Positions 1 through 9,145 of a stretch of 64,000 nt of DNA are shown here, one piece after another (position 1 is the first letter of the stretch; every line of letters begins with the position of its first letter). The notes under the pieces are model-generated. The model was not told the DNA's origin, searched no databases, and worked only from the letters and a program-made list of their open reading frames with translations. The stretch comes from an uncultured Cohaesibacter sp. GTDB taxonomy: Bacteria > Pseudomonadota > Alphaproteobacteria > Rhizobiales > Cohaesibacteraceae. Position numbers and translations under genes: made by a program. The DNA is taken from assembly GCF_963678225.1 (NCBI RefSeq), contig NZ_OY782763.1, forward strand, positions 1,240,001 to 1,304,000, written 5' to 3'.

Positions 1-461
1 AACAGGACGTCTCCCATGATCGCAAAGCGGGCTTCTTCATTATAGAAAACCACATGCCCCGGCGCGTGCCCCGGACAATGCAGCACGGCGAAGGGCATAC
101 CGGCAATATCGACCGTATCCCCTTCGGTGAGCCAACGATCCGGCTCGCATGGCTTGGCCGCAGGCACACCGAACTGCAGCGCCTGCTCGGCCACCCGCTC
201 GATCAACTGTCGGTCATCCTCGTGCGGGCCTTCGACATCCACATCCAGAGCGTCGCGCAATTCTGCCGCGCCACCGATATGATCGATATGCCCATGGGTA
301 ATCAGGATGCGCTCGACTGTGATCTTTTCATGATCGAGCACTTGCAGGATTTTTTCCACGTCCCCACCCGGATCAATGACCACGCCTTTTCCGCTTTCCT
401 CATCCCAGATGAGCGTACAATTCTGCTGGAATGATGTTACGGGAATGATTGCAACTTTCAT
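1..461 (-). CDS. MBL-fold metallo-hydrolase (partial, C-terminus beyond the left edge)
   Basis: Reading leftwards from an ATG at 461, the frame stays open to the window edge and gives the first 153 or so residues. It carries the metallo-beta-lactamase metal motif THGHIDHIGG at residues 55-64, a second histidine region HCPGHAPGH near 129-137 and the start of the next ligand motif (GDVL). This is the pattern of the small glyoxalase-II-like YcbL/GloB group: cytosolic, dinuclear-metal thioester or lactone hydrolases of about 210 residues. The start has no strong ribosome binding site. The substrate cannot be told from sequence, and the last quarter or so of the protein is missing. Confidence 0.9.
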   Translation of the reverse strand, partial: MKVAIIPVTSFQQNCTLIWDEESGKGVVIDPGGDVEKILQVLDHEKITVERILITHGHIDHIGGAAELRDALDVDVEGPHEDDRQLIERVAEQALQFGVPAAKPCEPDRWLTEGDTVDIAGMPFAVLHCPGHAPGHVVFYNEEARFAIMGDVL

Positions 462-722
462 GTGACCAATCCTGTCTGTTCGGGGCCTGTCTCTTCGGGA
501 AATAAATGCTCAAAAGCAATTTGAGAGGTGATTGTTTCATGCATAAAGCACTTGGCTGCAAAAGCAACCGTGAATAAGCTGTCCAAAATGGGAAGCATCA
601 TGACTAAACTGAAGTAAAGTGGCAATATCGCGACGAGTTGAACAAATATCAAACTGCAACAATTGGCCAATCATGGCGAGTCAGTTATTCTTTTGATGTC
701 ACCCTCCTCAGGAGAAAGCGAA

Positions 723-1418
723 ATGAGATCCGGACAGAAAATCCTTGTTAAAGCAATCGCTAATGGCATGGGCTTGTGGCTGCAAACGGTTCACGGCTTT
801 TTCCTGCTGGCCTGTCTGGCAAGCCTCCTTTTTGCCGCCACCGTTACAGAAGGCAAGACACAGGAGATCCCTCAGCGCATTCTGGATAACCACCGCGCCA
901 CCATGGGCTGCTGGCTGGCAGAGTTTGATGATAAAGAGCTGGCAGATAAGGCGCTGATTATCCGCCTTGGGGTGCAGACATTCTATGGATTGGTCTGTGC
1001 CAGCAACCTCTATGGCGACAGCTACCGCCTTTATCAGGTGGAAGATGGCCGGGCAGAATGGGCCAATCTGGTGACCTTCCCACAGCTGGACACGAAATTA
1101 GGCTGGTATGCGTCAACCGAGCTGCAAAAGCCCACATGGGACGAGAAGAAAAAGCTGCTCCGCTCCGAGTTTCCCAAACAGGGCAGCACCAGCTCCTGTC
1201 GCCAATATAGCATCTATTCCTGGCAGAAAGGCCGCTTTTATATCGCCCAGATCGGCCTCTCCGGAGATTGCGAAGAGAAGGATAATGACAAGGATCTGAT
1301 CATTTATCCCTTCGTTGACGAAGTTGAGCAGGGCGAAGCCTCCGGCATCGTTACCCAAGAGGGCGCATCAGACGAAAGCGCGGATGAAGTGGACAAAGAC
1401 GCCAAAGAGAAAAAATAA
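723..1418 (+). CDS. exported hypothetical protein with acidic tail
   Basis: I chose the ATG at 723 because AGGAGA lies at 710-715 with good spacing; a TTG 60 bases upstream has no ribosome binding site. The product has about 231 residues. A hydrophobic segment at residues 20-40 (FFLLACLASLLFAA) looks like a signal peptide or membrane anchor. The mature part has four spread cysteines and many aromatic residues, which suggests a periplasmic fold with disulfides. The last 25 residues are rich in Glu, Asp and Lys. It may be distantly related to DUF1176-type exported proteins, but I could not confirm this. Function unknown. Confidence 0.75.
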   Translation: MRSGQKILVKAIANGMGLWLQTVHGFFLLACLASLLFAATVTEGKTQEIPQRILDNHRATMGCWLAEFDDKELADKALIIRLGVQTFYGLVCASNLYGDSYRLYQVEDGRAEWANLVTFPQLDTKLGWYASTELQKPTWDEKKKLLRSEFPKQGSTSSCRQYSIYSWQKGRFYIAQIGLSGDCEEKDNDKDLIIYPFVDEVEQGEASGIVTQEGASDESADEVDKDAKEKK

Positions 1419-1568
1419 CGTCCTGTCTCCATTTTCGATGCGCAACAGCCAGCCTGCCGACGAACCAAAGAAGGTGTAAACAGCGCCCTGCCTACAAGCA
1501 TAGTTTGACAGGCGGCCTCTGGTAGGTCATAGCAGCGGAACCCATTACTCAACCCGATTGCCATTCAG

Positions 1569-2423
1569 ATGAACTATCGTCATATTTATCACGCGGGCAA
1601 TTTTGCTGATTGCCTAAAGCATATCATTCTCACGCGCATTCTTGCCTATCTGCAAAAGAAGGATAAAGCCTGCTTTGTACTCGATACGCATGCGGGCATC
1701 GGGGAATATGATATGTCGAGTGAAGAAGCCCAGAAGACGGGCGAATGGCAGGAAGGCATCGCGCGCCTGCGTAGTACAGACAAGCGCCTCCCTCCACTTG
1801 TTGCAGAATGCCTTTCTGACTATCTGGGCATTATTGACAAGCTCAACCCGGATGGAGAGATGGCGCTTTATCCCGGCTCCCCCCGGCTTATCGAACAGAT
1901 GCTGCGGCCTGTCGACAGAGCCACATTCATCGAAAAGCACCCGCAGGATGCCGATACGCTGGCTGTTACCATGGGCCGCAACCGACAGATCCATGTACGC
2001 GAGGATGACGGCTGGGTAGCTTTGCGCGCAGATTTGCCCCCCAAGGAGCGCCGCGGCATGGTGCTGGTCGATCCGCCTTTTGAGGAGCCGGACGAATATA
2101 TCCGCATGGTTGATGCATTTCTCAAGGGCTATCGGCGTTGGTCTACCGGCATCTATTGCCTTTGGTATCCCATCAAGGCACGACGAGACGTAGATGATGC
2201 TGCACAAATGCTGGCCGAATCCGGCGTGGACAATATCCTGCGCGCCGAAATGATCATTCATAAGCTTGACACAGCAAAGCGCTTGAATGGGACGGGGCTG
2301 TTCATCATCAACCCGCCCTACACGTTGCATGACGAACTAAAGGCATTGTTGCCTGTGCTTGCCGATATATTCGGTCAGACAGCGCGGCGCTCAAGCCTTG
2401 AATGGATTGCACCACCCAAATAA
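1569..2423 (+). CDS. rlmJ: 23S rRNA (adenine(2030)-N6)-methyltransferase RlmJ
   Basis: The 284-residue product begins NYRHIYHAGNFADCLKH, the hallmark N-terminus of RlmJ. It has a SAM-binding stretch (LDTHAGIGEYD, about residues 38-48) and the catalytic DPPFEEPDEY motif near residue 170, which corresponds to the NPPY-type motif of N6-adenine methyltransferases. RlmJ methylates A2030 of 23S rRNA using S-adenosylmethionine, acting in the cytosol on naked or precursor rRNA. Length matches the family (about 280). No clear Shine-Dalgarno precedes the ATG. The gene stands alone, with unrelated exported-protein genes on either side. Confidence 0.95.
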   Translation: MNYRHIYHAGNFADCLKHIILTRILAYLQKKDKACFVLDTHAGIGEYDMSSEEAQKTGEWQEGIARLRSTDKRLPPLVAECLSDYLGIIDKLNPDGEMALYPGSPRLIEQMLRPVDRATFIEKHPQDADTLAVTMGRNRQIHVREDDGWVALRADLPPKERRGMVLVDPPFEEPDEYIRMVDAFLKGYRRWSTGIYCLWYPIKARRDVDDAAQMLAESGVDNILRAEMIIHKLDTAKRLNGTGLFIINPPYTLHDELKALLPVLADIFGQTARRSSLEWIAPPK

Positions 2424-2492
2424 AGCGCCCGATCGCGAGCTAATCATGGCCAGCCCCAAATCACTCAGGTCACCCATTAGATGAGGCCCATC

Positions 2493-3176
2493 ATGAAACA
2501 AAGGTCCGCCCCCTTCCTTCCGCTCATGGCATGCCTCATTCTCTTGGCGGGCCTGGTAAGTTTCGCGAGCTCATCCCGCCCAGCGCTGGCCGATGAAGCC
2601 GGTGATTTCGACTATTACATCCTGACCCTTTCGTGGTCTCCCACCTATTGCGCCGATCAGGCAAAGCGCAATCGCGATCAGCTTCAATGCTTCTCCGAGC
2701 GGTCCTACGGCTTTGTCATTCATGGTCTCTGGCCGCAATATGAGAAAGGCTACCCGGATCGGTGCCCAACCCGCTTTCGCGATCCATCTGACAAGCTGGT
2801 CTCCCAAATGCTCAAATTCTCGCCTAGCGAAAGCCTCATCCATCATGAATGGGACAAACACGGCACCTGCAGCGGCCTCAATGCGCTCGACTATTTTCGC
2901 CTTGCCGTCAAAAGCTTCAAGAAGCTCAACCGGCCTGAGCAGTATAAGGATCTGGCCCGCCCTCTCCTGATGACAGCAAGTCAGATCGAGCAAAGCTTTT
3001 ACGACACCAACCCTAATCTGCCCAAAGACAGCCTCTTTATTACCTGCGGACGCCAGAAGCTGCGAGAGGTGCGCGTCTGTCTGGATAAGGCGGGAGAACC
3101 AAGGCGCTGCAGCGCTTCTGCTCTCAAGGGACAATGCCGCTCGAAAGACAAGCTGCGTATTCTGGCGGTGCGCTGA
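2493..3176 (+). CDS. secreted ribonuclease T2 family protein
   Basis: The product carries both RNase T2 active-site blocks, FVIHGLWPQ (CAS I) and HEWDKHGTCS (CAS II), with the two catalytic histidines and the acidic residue present, plus several cysteines likely paired in disulfides. An N-terminal hydrophobic stretch (LPLMACLILLAGLVSF) ending near ALADE is a signal peptide, so the enzyme should act in the periplasm, cutting RNA through 2',3'-cyclic phosphates, as RNase I does in E. coli. An in-frame ATG at 2481 exists, but GAGG at 2484-2487 fits the ATG at 2493 better. Mature length (about 200) is typical of bacterial members. Confidence 0.93.
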   Translation: MKQRSAPFLPLMACLILLAGLVSFASSSRPALADEAGDFDYYILTLSWSPTYCADQAKRNRDQLQCFSERSYGFVIHGLWPQYEKGYPDRCPTRFRDPSDKLVSQMLKFSPSESLIHHEWDKHGTCSGLNALDYFRLAVKSFKKLNRPEQYKDLARPLLMTASQIEQSFYDTNPNLPKDSLFITCGRQKLREVRVCLDKAGEPRRCSASALKGQCRSKDKLRILAVR

Positions 3177-3437
3177 CCGGGCAAGTTGAGGACTTTCCCC
3201 AATTTCGCGCCAATGATCCTCTGAAATCCGCCTTGAAACAGACCCTCATGCCTTTCCAGCTTGACGGATCGGCAGGAAACGGGAACAGTATTTGCGTTAA
3301 CCAAATATTTGAGCCTGATTTCATGTGTGAGGTCATTATCTGGAGCCTTTGCTCCAGCGACCAAATGAAGTCTGCATTACACTTTTCATCTACCCGCCGC
3401 CATGCGCCGGGCCCCTCAGTCAATAGGAGCTGACAGC

Positions 3438-3836
3438 ATGAAACACCATTTCTTTTCTTTGGCGGGCGCCTTGCTGCTCTCGGCTTTTGCCGGGGCTGCC
3501 TCTGCCGCTGTTCTGCCAGAATGTGATAGTTCGGGCATTCTATCCCGCGTGGACAGCAAACTGGCCATCGCAGAATCCAATGTCGTCCAGTCGGGCGATC
3601 CGATCATCACTCTGGATCATGTCCGTCACGCCAAAACGCAGGATCTGTCCGAGCCATATTTCCCGCGCCGCTATTGTCAGGCAACCGGCTATACTCAGCA
3701 GGGTAAGAAGACAACAGTCTATTATCTGATTGAGGCCAAAGCTGGCTTTGCTGGTTATAGCTACAATGTGGAAGCTTGCGTGCTGGGGCGCGACCCATGG
3801 CGCATCTATGGGGCTTATTGCCGCTCTCTGCGCTAG
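3438..3836 (+). CDS. small exported protein of unknown function
   Basis: The ATG at 3438 has AGGAGC about seven bases upstream. The 132-residue product starts with a clear signal peptide (KHHFFSLAGALLLSAF, cleavage likely after AASAA). The mature part of about 108 residues contains four cysteines (ECDSS, RRYCQA, VEACV, AYCRS) and many tyrosines. The spacing suggests a small disulfide-bonded periplasmic domain. Similar short exported proteins are common in rhizobia, but I know no function. A strong hairpin terminator follows 30 bases after the stop, so this is a monocistronic gene. Confidence 0.82.
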   Translation: MKHHFFSLAGALLLSAFAGAASAAVLPECDSSGILSRVDSKLAIAESNVVQSGDPIITLDHVRHAKTQDLSEPYFPRRYCQATGYTQQGKKTTVYYLIEAKAGFAGYSYNVEACVLGRDPWRIYGAYCRSLR

Positions 3837-3866
3837 GAACCTCGCGCCCTATATCAAGATTACCCG

Positions 3867-3899
3867 TACACCGGCTCAGCAATGGACCGGTGTATTTTT
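3867..3899 (+). terminator. intrinsic terminator after the small exported protein
   Basis: Perfect 8-bp stem TACACCGG / CCGGTGTA (3867-3874 and 3887-3894) with a 12-base loop, followed directly by five T residues. Confidence 0.85.
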
Positions 3900-4232
3900 G
3901 CAAGATAAAAGAGTATCGCTTCGATAGCTCAAGCACAGCGTGCCGCCGACAGCGCAACGACCACACTTACGAGCCCGTGTAAGGTCTTTTATCCATTCCT
4001 GGCAGACATTCTTACACAAGCGTGCTCTTGACCATGCACGGAATCGAGCGAGTTGCACAAAAACGAATAAAAACAATCCATTACATTCGAAAGACTTTAA
4101 AAAAGTCTGCAAAAATAATTATACATCAAGCCTTTAAATGTCCCTTGCATCTTCTTATATACTGCGGATAACTACTGCTTTGCAGATAAAAGAGCTGCCT
4201 AATACAAAATAAAAACGGATCCAGTCCAACTC
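3900..4232. other. AT-rich intergenic region before the Ca2+/Na+ exchanger
   Basis: Apart from the terminator just upstream, I see no gene here. The second half (about 4040-4210) becomes clearly A+T-rich and is the likely promoter region for the exchanger gene; no consensus -35/-10 pair stands out. Confidence 0.5.
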
Positions 4233-5183
4233 ATGATGATGTACCTGTACCTCGTTGGAGGCCTCGTCTTGCTCCTAGTTGCAGGCGACCTACTTGTTCG
4301 TGGAGCAATCACGCTCGCAACACGACTCAGCATTCCTCCACTCATCATCGGTCTGACTATCGTTTCATTTGGCACCTCTGCCCCCGAACTGATCATTTCA
4401 CTGGACGCAGCCTTTAAAGGCCTTGGTGGCATTTCCATTGGCAATGTCGTCGGTTCCAACATCACGAACATCCTGCTTGTTCTGGGCCTTCCCGCCCTGA
4501 TCCGCCCGACCCAGTGCTCGGAAAGCGGTACGCGATCCAGCACGGTTTTCATGATCGCGATTTCAGTCGTTTTCTCTGCCCTCTGCCTGCAAGGCGTGCT
4601 CGACGTGACATCGGGTATCGTATTGCTTTCCCTTTTGATCTTCTTCCTGAGCTGGACTGTCTGGACATCGCGCAAACAGCGCGGCGAGCCCTGCGATCTC
4701 GTGGATGACGACCTGCTCGAAGAGGCCCCTTCCAATTTGGGTGTAGCTATTGCCTTCATCATTATCGGCTTGATCGGTTTGCCTCTGGGTGGCCATCTGA
4801 CCATTGAAGGCTCTTCAACCATCGCCCGCACCTGGGGCGTATCAGAAGCGGTGATCGGCTTGACGGTGGTTGCTCTGGGCACATCACTGCCCGAGTTGGC
4901 CACGACGCTTGTCGCCGCCATCCGTAATCAAGGTGCCATGGCCTTTGGCAACGTGATTGGCTCAAACATCTTCAACATTCTGGCGATCATGGGGTTGACC
5001 GCAACGATTATCCCCGTGCCCGTTCCAGAACGGGTCATCGGGCAGGATCTGCTCTTCATGCTCGCAACTGCGATGCTCATGCTGCTCTTCACCGTCTTCA
5101 AGATGGAGCTGACCAGAATGCGGGGCATTCTTATGGTAATGCTCTATGTCGCCTATGTTACCCTCGCCTTTATTGTCAACTAA
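4233..5183 (+). CDS. calcium/sodium antiporter (CaCA family, YrbG-like)
   Basis: The 316-residue inner-membrane protein shows the internal duplication of the Ca2+:cation antiporters. The two alpha-repeat signatures are GTSAPELIIS with GNVVGSNITNI in the first half, and GTSLPELATT with GNVIGSNIFNI in the second. These hold the acidic and asparagine residues that bind cations. About ten hydrophobic helices are visible, with a short charged loop (SRKQRGEPCDLVDDD region) between halves. It probably exports Ca2+ against a Na+ or H+ gradient. It is a stand-alone gene. ATG codons at 4233 and 4236 are both possible starts. Confidence 0.92.
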   Translation: MMMYLYLVGGLVLLLVAGDLLVRGAITLATRLSIPPLIIGLTIVSFGTSAPELIISLDAAFKGLGGISIGNVVGSNITNILLVLGLPALIRPTQCSESGTRSSTVFMIAISVVFSALCLQGVLDVTSGIVLLSLLIFFLSWTVWTSRKQRGEPCDLVDDDLLEEAPSNLGVAIAFIIIGLIGLPLGGHLTIEGSSTIARTWGVSEAVIGLTVVALGTSLPELATTLVAAIRNQGAMAFGNVIGSNIFNILAIMGLTATIIPVPVPERVIGQDLLFMLATAMLMLLFTVFKMELTRMRGILMVMLYVAYVTLAFIVN

Positions 5184-5291
5184 CAACGCTTGCACGACGC
5201 GCCGGAAACGAGCCGGGTGGAATTGACTTTCCGCTCCGAGTCATAGCCTGTAGACTGCCAGATCAGAATCTATGGCAACCCATCAGAGACC

Positions 5292-7289
5292 ATGAGCGAA
5301 GAGACAAAGACACCCCAGACCGACGCAGAAGAAGGGATGCCCTCATCCCCTGATGCAGAGGATAAGAGCGAGGAGCAACAGGCACGCCCGAAGAACGGCT
5401 TTGAGGTGATCGGCGACTTTGTGCGCCGCCTGCCAAACAGCCCCGGCGTCTATCGCATGCTCAACGCCAATGGCGATGTACTCTATGTTGGCAAGGCGAA
5501 AAATCTCAAAAAGCGCGTCACCAACTATTCCCGTCATGGCAACCAGACCAACCGTATTTTGCGGATGATCCAGCTGACAGCCAGCATGGAATTTGTCACC
5601 ACGGCAACCGAAACCGAAGCTCTGTTGCTGGAAGCAAACCTTATCAAGCGCCTCCGTCCGCGTTTCAACGTGTTGCTGCGCGATGACAAGAGCTTCCCCT
5701 ATATCCTGATCGGTGAAGATCACGAAGCCCCACAAATCGCCAAACATCGTGGCGCTCGCAAGCGCAAGGCAAAATATTACGGCCCCTTTGCCTCGGCTGG
5801 CGCGGTGAACGACACCATCAACGCCCTACAAAAAGCCTTTCTTTTGCGCACCTGCACGGATTCGGTATATGAAAGCCGCACCCGCCCCTGCCTGCTGCAT
5901 CAAATCAAGCGGTGCGCAGCGCCCTGCACCGGCGAAATTTCGATTGAAGACTATAGCGCCCTCGTCAAGGAGGCCCATCTGTTCCTGACGGGCAAGAGCC
6001 AGACCGTGCGCAAGGAAATGTCCGACCGCATGCAGCAAGCCGCCGAGGCTCTGGATTTCGAGCGCGCCGCGATCTATCGCGATCGTCTGGCAGCCCTTAG
6101 CCACATCCAGTCCCATCAGGGCATCAATCCGCAAAATACAGAAGAAGCCGACATCTTTGCCTGCTATCAGGATGGAGGCCAGACCTGCATTCAGGTCTTC
6201 TTCTTCCGCACCGGTCAGAACTGGGGCAACCGCGCCTACTTCCCCAAGGCGGACAAGACGCAGGACGAAGCCGAAGTACTGGGCGCTTTCGTGGCCCAGT
6301 TCTATGACAACAAGCCCTGCCCGCGCCTTGTGCTCCTCTCTCACACCATCGAGGAACAGGACCTGATCGCCGAGGCTCTGACAAGCAAATCAGAACAGAA
6401 AATTTCCGTTATGGTGCCACAGCGAGGCGAGAAGAAAGAACTCGTCGACCACGCCCTTTCCAACGCAAGGGAAGCACTGGGACGACGCCTTGCGGAGACC
6501 TCAAGTCAAACCCGTTTGCTGGATGGTGTTGCAGAAGTCTTTGGGCTGGCAAACCGGCCCAACCGCATCGAGGTTTACGATAACAGTCACATTCAGGGCA
6601 CCAATGCCGTGGGCGGCATGATCGTGGCGGGGCCGGAAGGCTTCATGAAGAACCAATATCGCAAATTCAACATCAAATCGCAGGACATCACCCCGGGCGA
6701 TGACTTCGGCATGATGCGCGAAGTGCTCCAACGCCGTTTTTCACGCCTGCTCAAGGAAAATGGCAAGCGCCCCTCAGCCAGCGAGGCTGCCGACGCGCTG
6801 GATGAGGAAAAGAACGGTCATGTGCCTGACCCGGCTTGGCCAGACCTTCTTCTCATCGATGGCGGTCTGGGGCAGCTCAACGCCGTGCGCGAGATCCTCG
6901 CTGACCTCGGAGTCCACGACCTGCCCATTGTCGGCGTCGCCAAGGGCCCAGATCGCGATGCGGGTCGCGAGCATTTCTTTGTTCCCGGCAAAGAGAGTTT
7001 CATGCTGCCATTGCGCGATCCGGTGCTCTATTTCATCCAGCGCCTGCGCGATGAAGCCCACCGCTTCGCCATTGGCACCCACAGGGCGCGTCGCTCCAAG
7101 GCCATATCGCAAACCGGCCTTGAGGATATCCCGGGTATCGGCCCTGCCCGCAAGCGCGCCTTGCTGCATCATTTCGGCACAGCCAAGGCCGTACGCAGCG
7201 CAGCCCTCTCAGACCTTCTCGCCGTAGATGGCATATCTGAACAGATGGCAAGAAATATTCACGCCTATTTTCATGAAGATGCCACCTGA
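5292..7289 (+). CDS. uvrC: excinuclease ABC subunit UvrC
   Basis: UvrC makes the 3' and 5' incisions around DNA damage after UvrAB loading. The 665-residue product has an N-terminal GIY-YIG nuclease domain (SPGVYRML through [13 protein letters not shown], about residues 50-75), the cysteine-containing middle ([12 protein letters not shown]), a UVR motif for UvrB contact ([17 protein letters not shown]), the RNase-H-like nuclease core ([11 protein letters not shown] and [12 protein letters not shown]), and tandem helix-hairpin-helix repeats at the C-terminus ([13 protein letters not shown]). It has an acidic N-terminal extension of about 40 residues, common in rhizobial UvrC. The pgsA gene follows 110 bases later, the usual alphaproteobacterial order. 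Confidence 0.97.
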   Translation: MSEETKTPQTDAEEGMPSSPDAEDKSEEQQARPKNGFEVIGDFVRRLPNSPGVYRMLNANGDVLYVGKAKNLKKRVTNYSRHGNQTNRILRMIQLTASMEFVTTATETEALLLEANLIKRLRPRFNVLLRDDKSFPYILIGEDHEAPQIAKHRGARKRKAKYYGPFASAGAVNDTINALQKAFLLRTCTDSVYESRTRPCLLHQIKRCAAPCTGEISIEDYSALVKEAHLFLTGKSQTVRKEMSDRMQQAAEALDFERAAIYRDRLAALSHIQSHQGINPQNTEEADIFACYQDGGQTCIQVFFFRTGQNWGNRAYFPKADKTQDEAEVLGAFVAQFYDNKPCPRLVLLSHTIEEQDLIAEALTSKSEQKISVMVPQRGEKKELVDHALSNAREALGRRLAETSSQTRLLDGVAEVFGLANRPNRIEVYDNSHIQGTNAVGGMIVAGPEGFMKNQYRKFNIKSQDITPGDDFGMMREVLQRRFSRLLKENGKRPSASEAADALDEEKNGHVPDPAWPDLLLIDGGLGQLNAVREILADLGVHDLPIVGVAKGPDRDAGREHFFVPGKESFMLPLRDPVLYFIQRLRDEAHRFAIGTHRARRSKAISQTGLEDIPGIGPARKRALLHHFGTAKAVRSAALSDLLAVDGISEQMARNIHAYFHEDAT

Positions 7290-7398
7290 TTGCGGATCAA
7301 GTGTTTAGCCGCATTGACGAGAACGCACTGGACGTGCTTTGAAAGGGTCGAGATACTATCATCCAGTCCAGTCCAGTCCGAGAAGGGAGCTGCCCGCC

Positions 7399-7974
7399 AT
7401 GACCGGCTCAAAAACCTTCAACATACCAAACATTCTGACCATCGCCCGCATACTCGCGGTTCCGGCGATCGTCTTTTGCATGCTTTGGCCAACCCATGAT
7501 TGGGCCCGCTGGACCGCCTTGGGTCTGTTCAGCGCCGCCGCCATCACCGATTTTCTAGATGGCTATCTGGCCAGACGCTGGAATCTCCAGTCCGCCCTTG
7601 GCCGCATGCTGGATCCGATTGCCGACAAGCTGCTGGTCTCCGTGAGCATCCTTATGTTGACCAATGATCACACCCTCGCCGGATGGCAAATCTGGGCAGG
7701 CGTCATCATTCTATGCCGCGAGATTCTCGTCTCGGGCCTGCGCGAATTTCTCGCAGGGCTGCAAGTCAGCGTTCCGGTCACCAAGTTGGCCAAGTGGAAA
7801 ACGACCGCCCAGCTCATCGCCATCGGTTTTTTGCTCGCCGGCCCGGCAGGGGACAAGGTGTTGTTTTTCGTGTCGGATCTGGGTTTGGTGCTGCTTTGGA
7901 TTTCCGCGCTTCTGACCCTTTACACCGGCTACGACTATTTCCGCGCAGGACTGCAATATCTGCTTGAAGACTGA
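7399..7974 (+). CDS. pgsA: CDP-diacylglycerol-glycerol-3-phosphate 3-phosphatidyltransferase
   Basis: PgsA makes phosphatidylglycerol-phosphate from CDP-diacylglycerol and sn-glycerol-3-phosphate in the inner membrane, the committed step to acidic phospholipids. The start at 7399 has GGGAG at 7385-7389; the upstream in-frame extension lacks one. The 191-residue protein carries the CDP-alcohol phosphotransferase signature: aspartates in DFLDGYLARRW and LDPIADK around residues 53-78, and four to five membrane helices (e.g. KVLFFVSDLGLVLLWISALL). It lies between uvrC and moaD in the same direction, probably one transcript with moaD and moaE. Confidence 0.95.
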   Translation: MTGSKTFNIPNILTIARILAVPAIVFCMLWPTHDWARWTALGLFSAAAITDFLDGYLARRWNLQSALGRMLDPIADKLLVSVSILMLTNDHTLAGWQIWAGVIILCREILVSGLREFLAGLQVSVPVTKLAKWKTTAQLIAIGFLLAGPAGDKVLFFVSDLGLVLLWISALLTLYTGYDYFRAGLQYLLED

Positions 7975-8029
7975 TTCGAAACGCGCGAAACAGGCGACCG
8001 CCACACTTCTGGCGTGTTTTTCCCGTTCT

Positions 8030-8049
8030 ATGTAATGGACCAATTACAT
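8030..8049. promoter_or_regulatory. perfect dyad upstream of moaD
   Basis: ATGTAAT-GGACCA-ATTACAT: a 7-bp perfect inverted repeat with a 6-base spacer, whose right arm ends two bases before the moaD AGGAG. It could be a regulator site or an mRNA hairpin close to the ribosome binding site. No known motif was recognised. Confidence 0.4.
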
Positions 8050-8063
8050 TAGGAGACCGGATT

Positions 8064-8315
8064 ATGAAACTTGTTTATTTCGCTTGGCTGCGCGAACATG
8101 TCGGCATCGATGAAGAGCAGGTTGATCTGCCCGCAACGATCGCGACCGTTGAAGATTTGCTCATTTGGCAAAAAGGTCGCGGCGATGGCTATGCGCTCGC
8201 CTTTGCCGAACCGGAAACCGTAAGGGTGGCTTTGGACCAGTTCCACGCAGAACAAGACGATCCGGTCGACAGGGTTGAGGAAATCGCCTTTTTCCCACCC
8301 ATGACAGGAGGTTGA
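8064..8315 (+). CDS. moaD: molybdopterin synthase sulfur carrier subunit MoaD
   Basis: This is the 83-residue ubiquitin-fold small subunit of molybdopterin synthase. It ends in the diagnostic Gly-Gly (PPMTGG), whose C-terminus is thiocarboxylated by MoeB and donates sulfur to precursor Z (cPMP) in the MoaE active site. AGGAG lies eight bases before the ATG. It starts MKLVYFAWLREHVG, typical of rhizobial MoaD. The partner moaE lies 135 bases downstream on the same strand, so both subunits are probably made from one mRNA; no other moa genes are in view. Confidence 0.94.
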   Translation: MKLVYFAWLREHVGIDEEQVDLPATIATVEDLLIWQKGRGDGYALAFAEPETVRVALDQFHAEQDDPVDRVEEIAFFPPMTGG

Positions 8316-8450
8316 AGCGACTGGTCAATCGCCCCGTCAATGCTATATTGGGTAAGCTGAGAAACGACCAAACCGGCTCTGATTGACCGATCGGCAACAG
8401 TCACCAATGACAAATGCCAACGACATTTGCCATCCACTACGGACCCTCCC

Positions 8451-8912
8451 ATGAGCGTTACCTTACAGTCTGATGATTTCGATATTTCCAGTGAACTTGA
8501 CACCCTCATCAAGGGGCGCACGTCTGTTGGAGCGGCGGTAACCTTCACCGGGCTTGTGCGAGACATGGTCAAGGATCAGCGCATTTCCGCCATGACACTG
8601 GAACATTATCCTGCCATGGCGCAAGCCGAGCTGGAACGCATCGAGGCCGAGGCCCATGCCAAATGGCCAGACCTGACAGACAGCCGCATCATCCATCGAT
8701 TCGGCACGCTCGCACCGGGCGACCGCATCGTGCTTGTCATCACACTTTCCTCACACCGGCAAGTGGCCTTTGAGGCGGCAGAATTCATTATGGATTTCCT
8801 CAAGACCCGCGCCCCCTTCTGGAAAAAGGAAAGCCTTGCAGATGGCCAAAGCGACTGGGTAAAAGCCAACCTCAAGGATGACGAAGCCCTCGAGCGCTGG
8901 AAAGAGCAATAA
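8451..8912 (+). CDS. moaE: molybdopterin synthase catalytic subunit MoaE
   Basis: MoaE combines with thiocarboxylated MoaD to convert cyclic pyranopterin monophosphate into molybdopterin. The ATG at 8451 gives about 153 residues, the usual size; a TTG 24 bases earlier is possible but has no Shine-Dalgarno. Family motifs are visible: GAAVTFTGLVRDM near the N-terminus, LEHYPAMAQAELERIEAEA, the HRFGTLAPGD block, and FLKTRAPFWKKE with the active-site lysines. It pairs with moaD just upstream. Followed by about 230 bases without a gene. Confidence 0.95.
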   Translation: MSVTLQSDDFDISSELDTLIKGRTSVGAAVTFTGLVRDMVKDQRISAMTLEHYPAMAQAELERIEAEAHAKWPDLTDSRIIHRFGTLAPGDRIVLVITLSSHRQVAFEAAEFIMDFLKTRAPFWKKESLADGQSDWVKANLKDDEALERWKEQ

Positions 8913-9145
8913 CGGCGAAACCGCAGCTGAGTGGATGTTTCGAGCCACCAGACAACTTGCCTTAGTTTGTCCAATATTTTTCCGCAAAGTCACTAGAGGT
9001 TGATGTTTACAGCCCTATACACCCTTGGCCTTCCGACATGTAGGCCGCAAGCATATCCATGCAGCAATAGCGGAACAATCAGGGTGCCCCGCGTGTTTGT
9101 TATATATCGGCAGACACAATGAAATATCTTTTTAGGAGTGAAACC

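Noticed and set aside
458-670. 70-codon minus-strand frame whose stop overlaps the start of the MBL-fold gene (ATGA)
   Set aside because: The overlap is suggestive and the peptide is hydrophobic, but it starts at TTG without a ribosome binding site and has no recognisable pattern. It would be worth a conservation check only.
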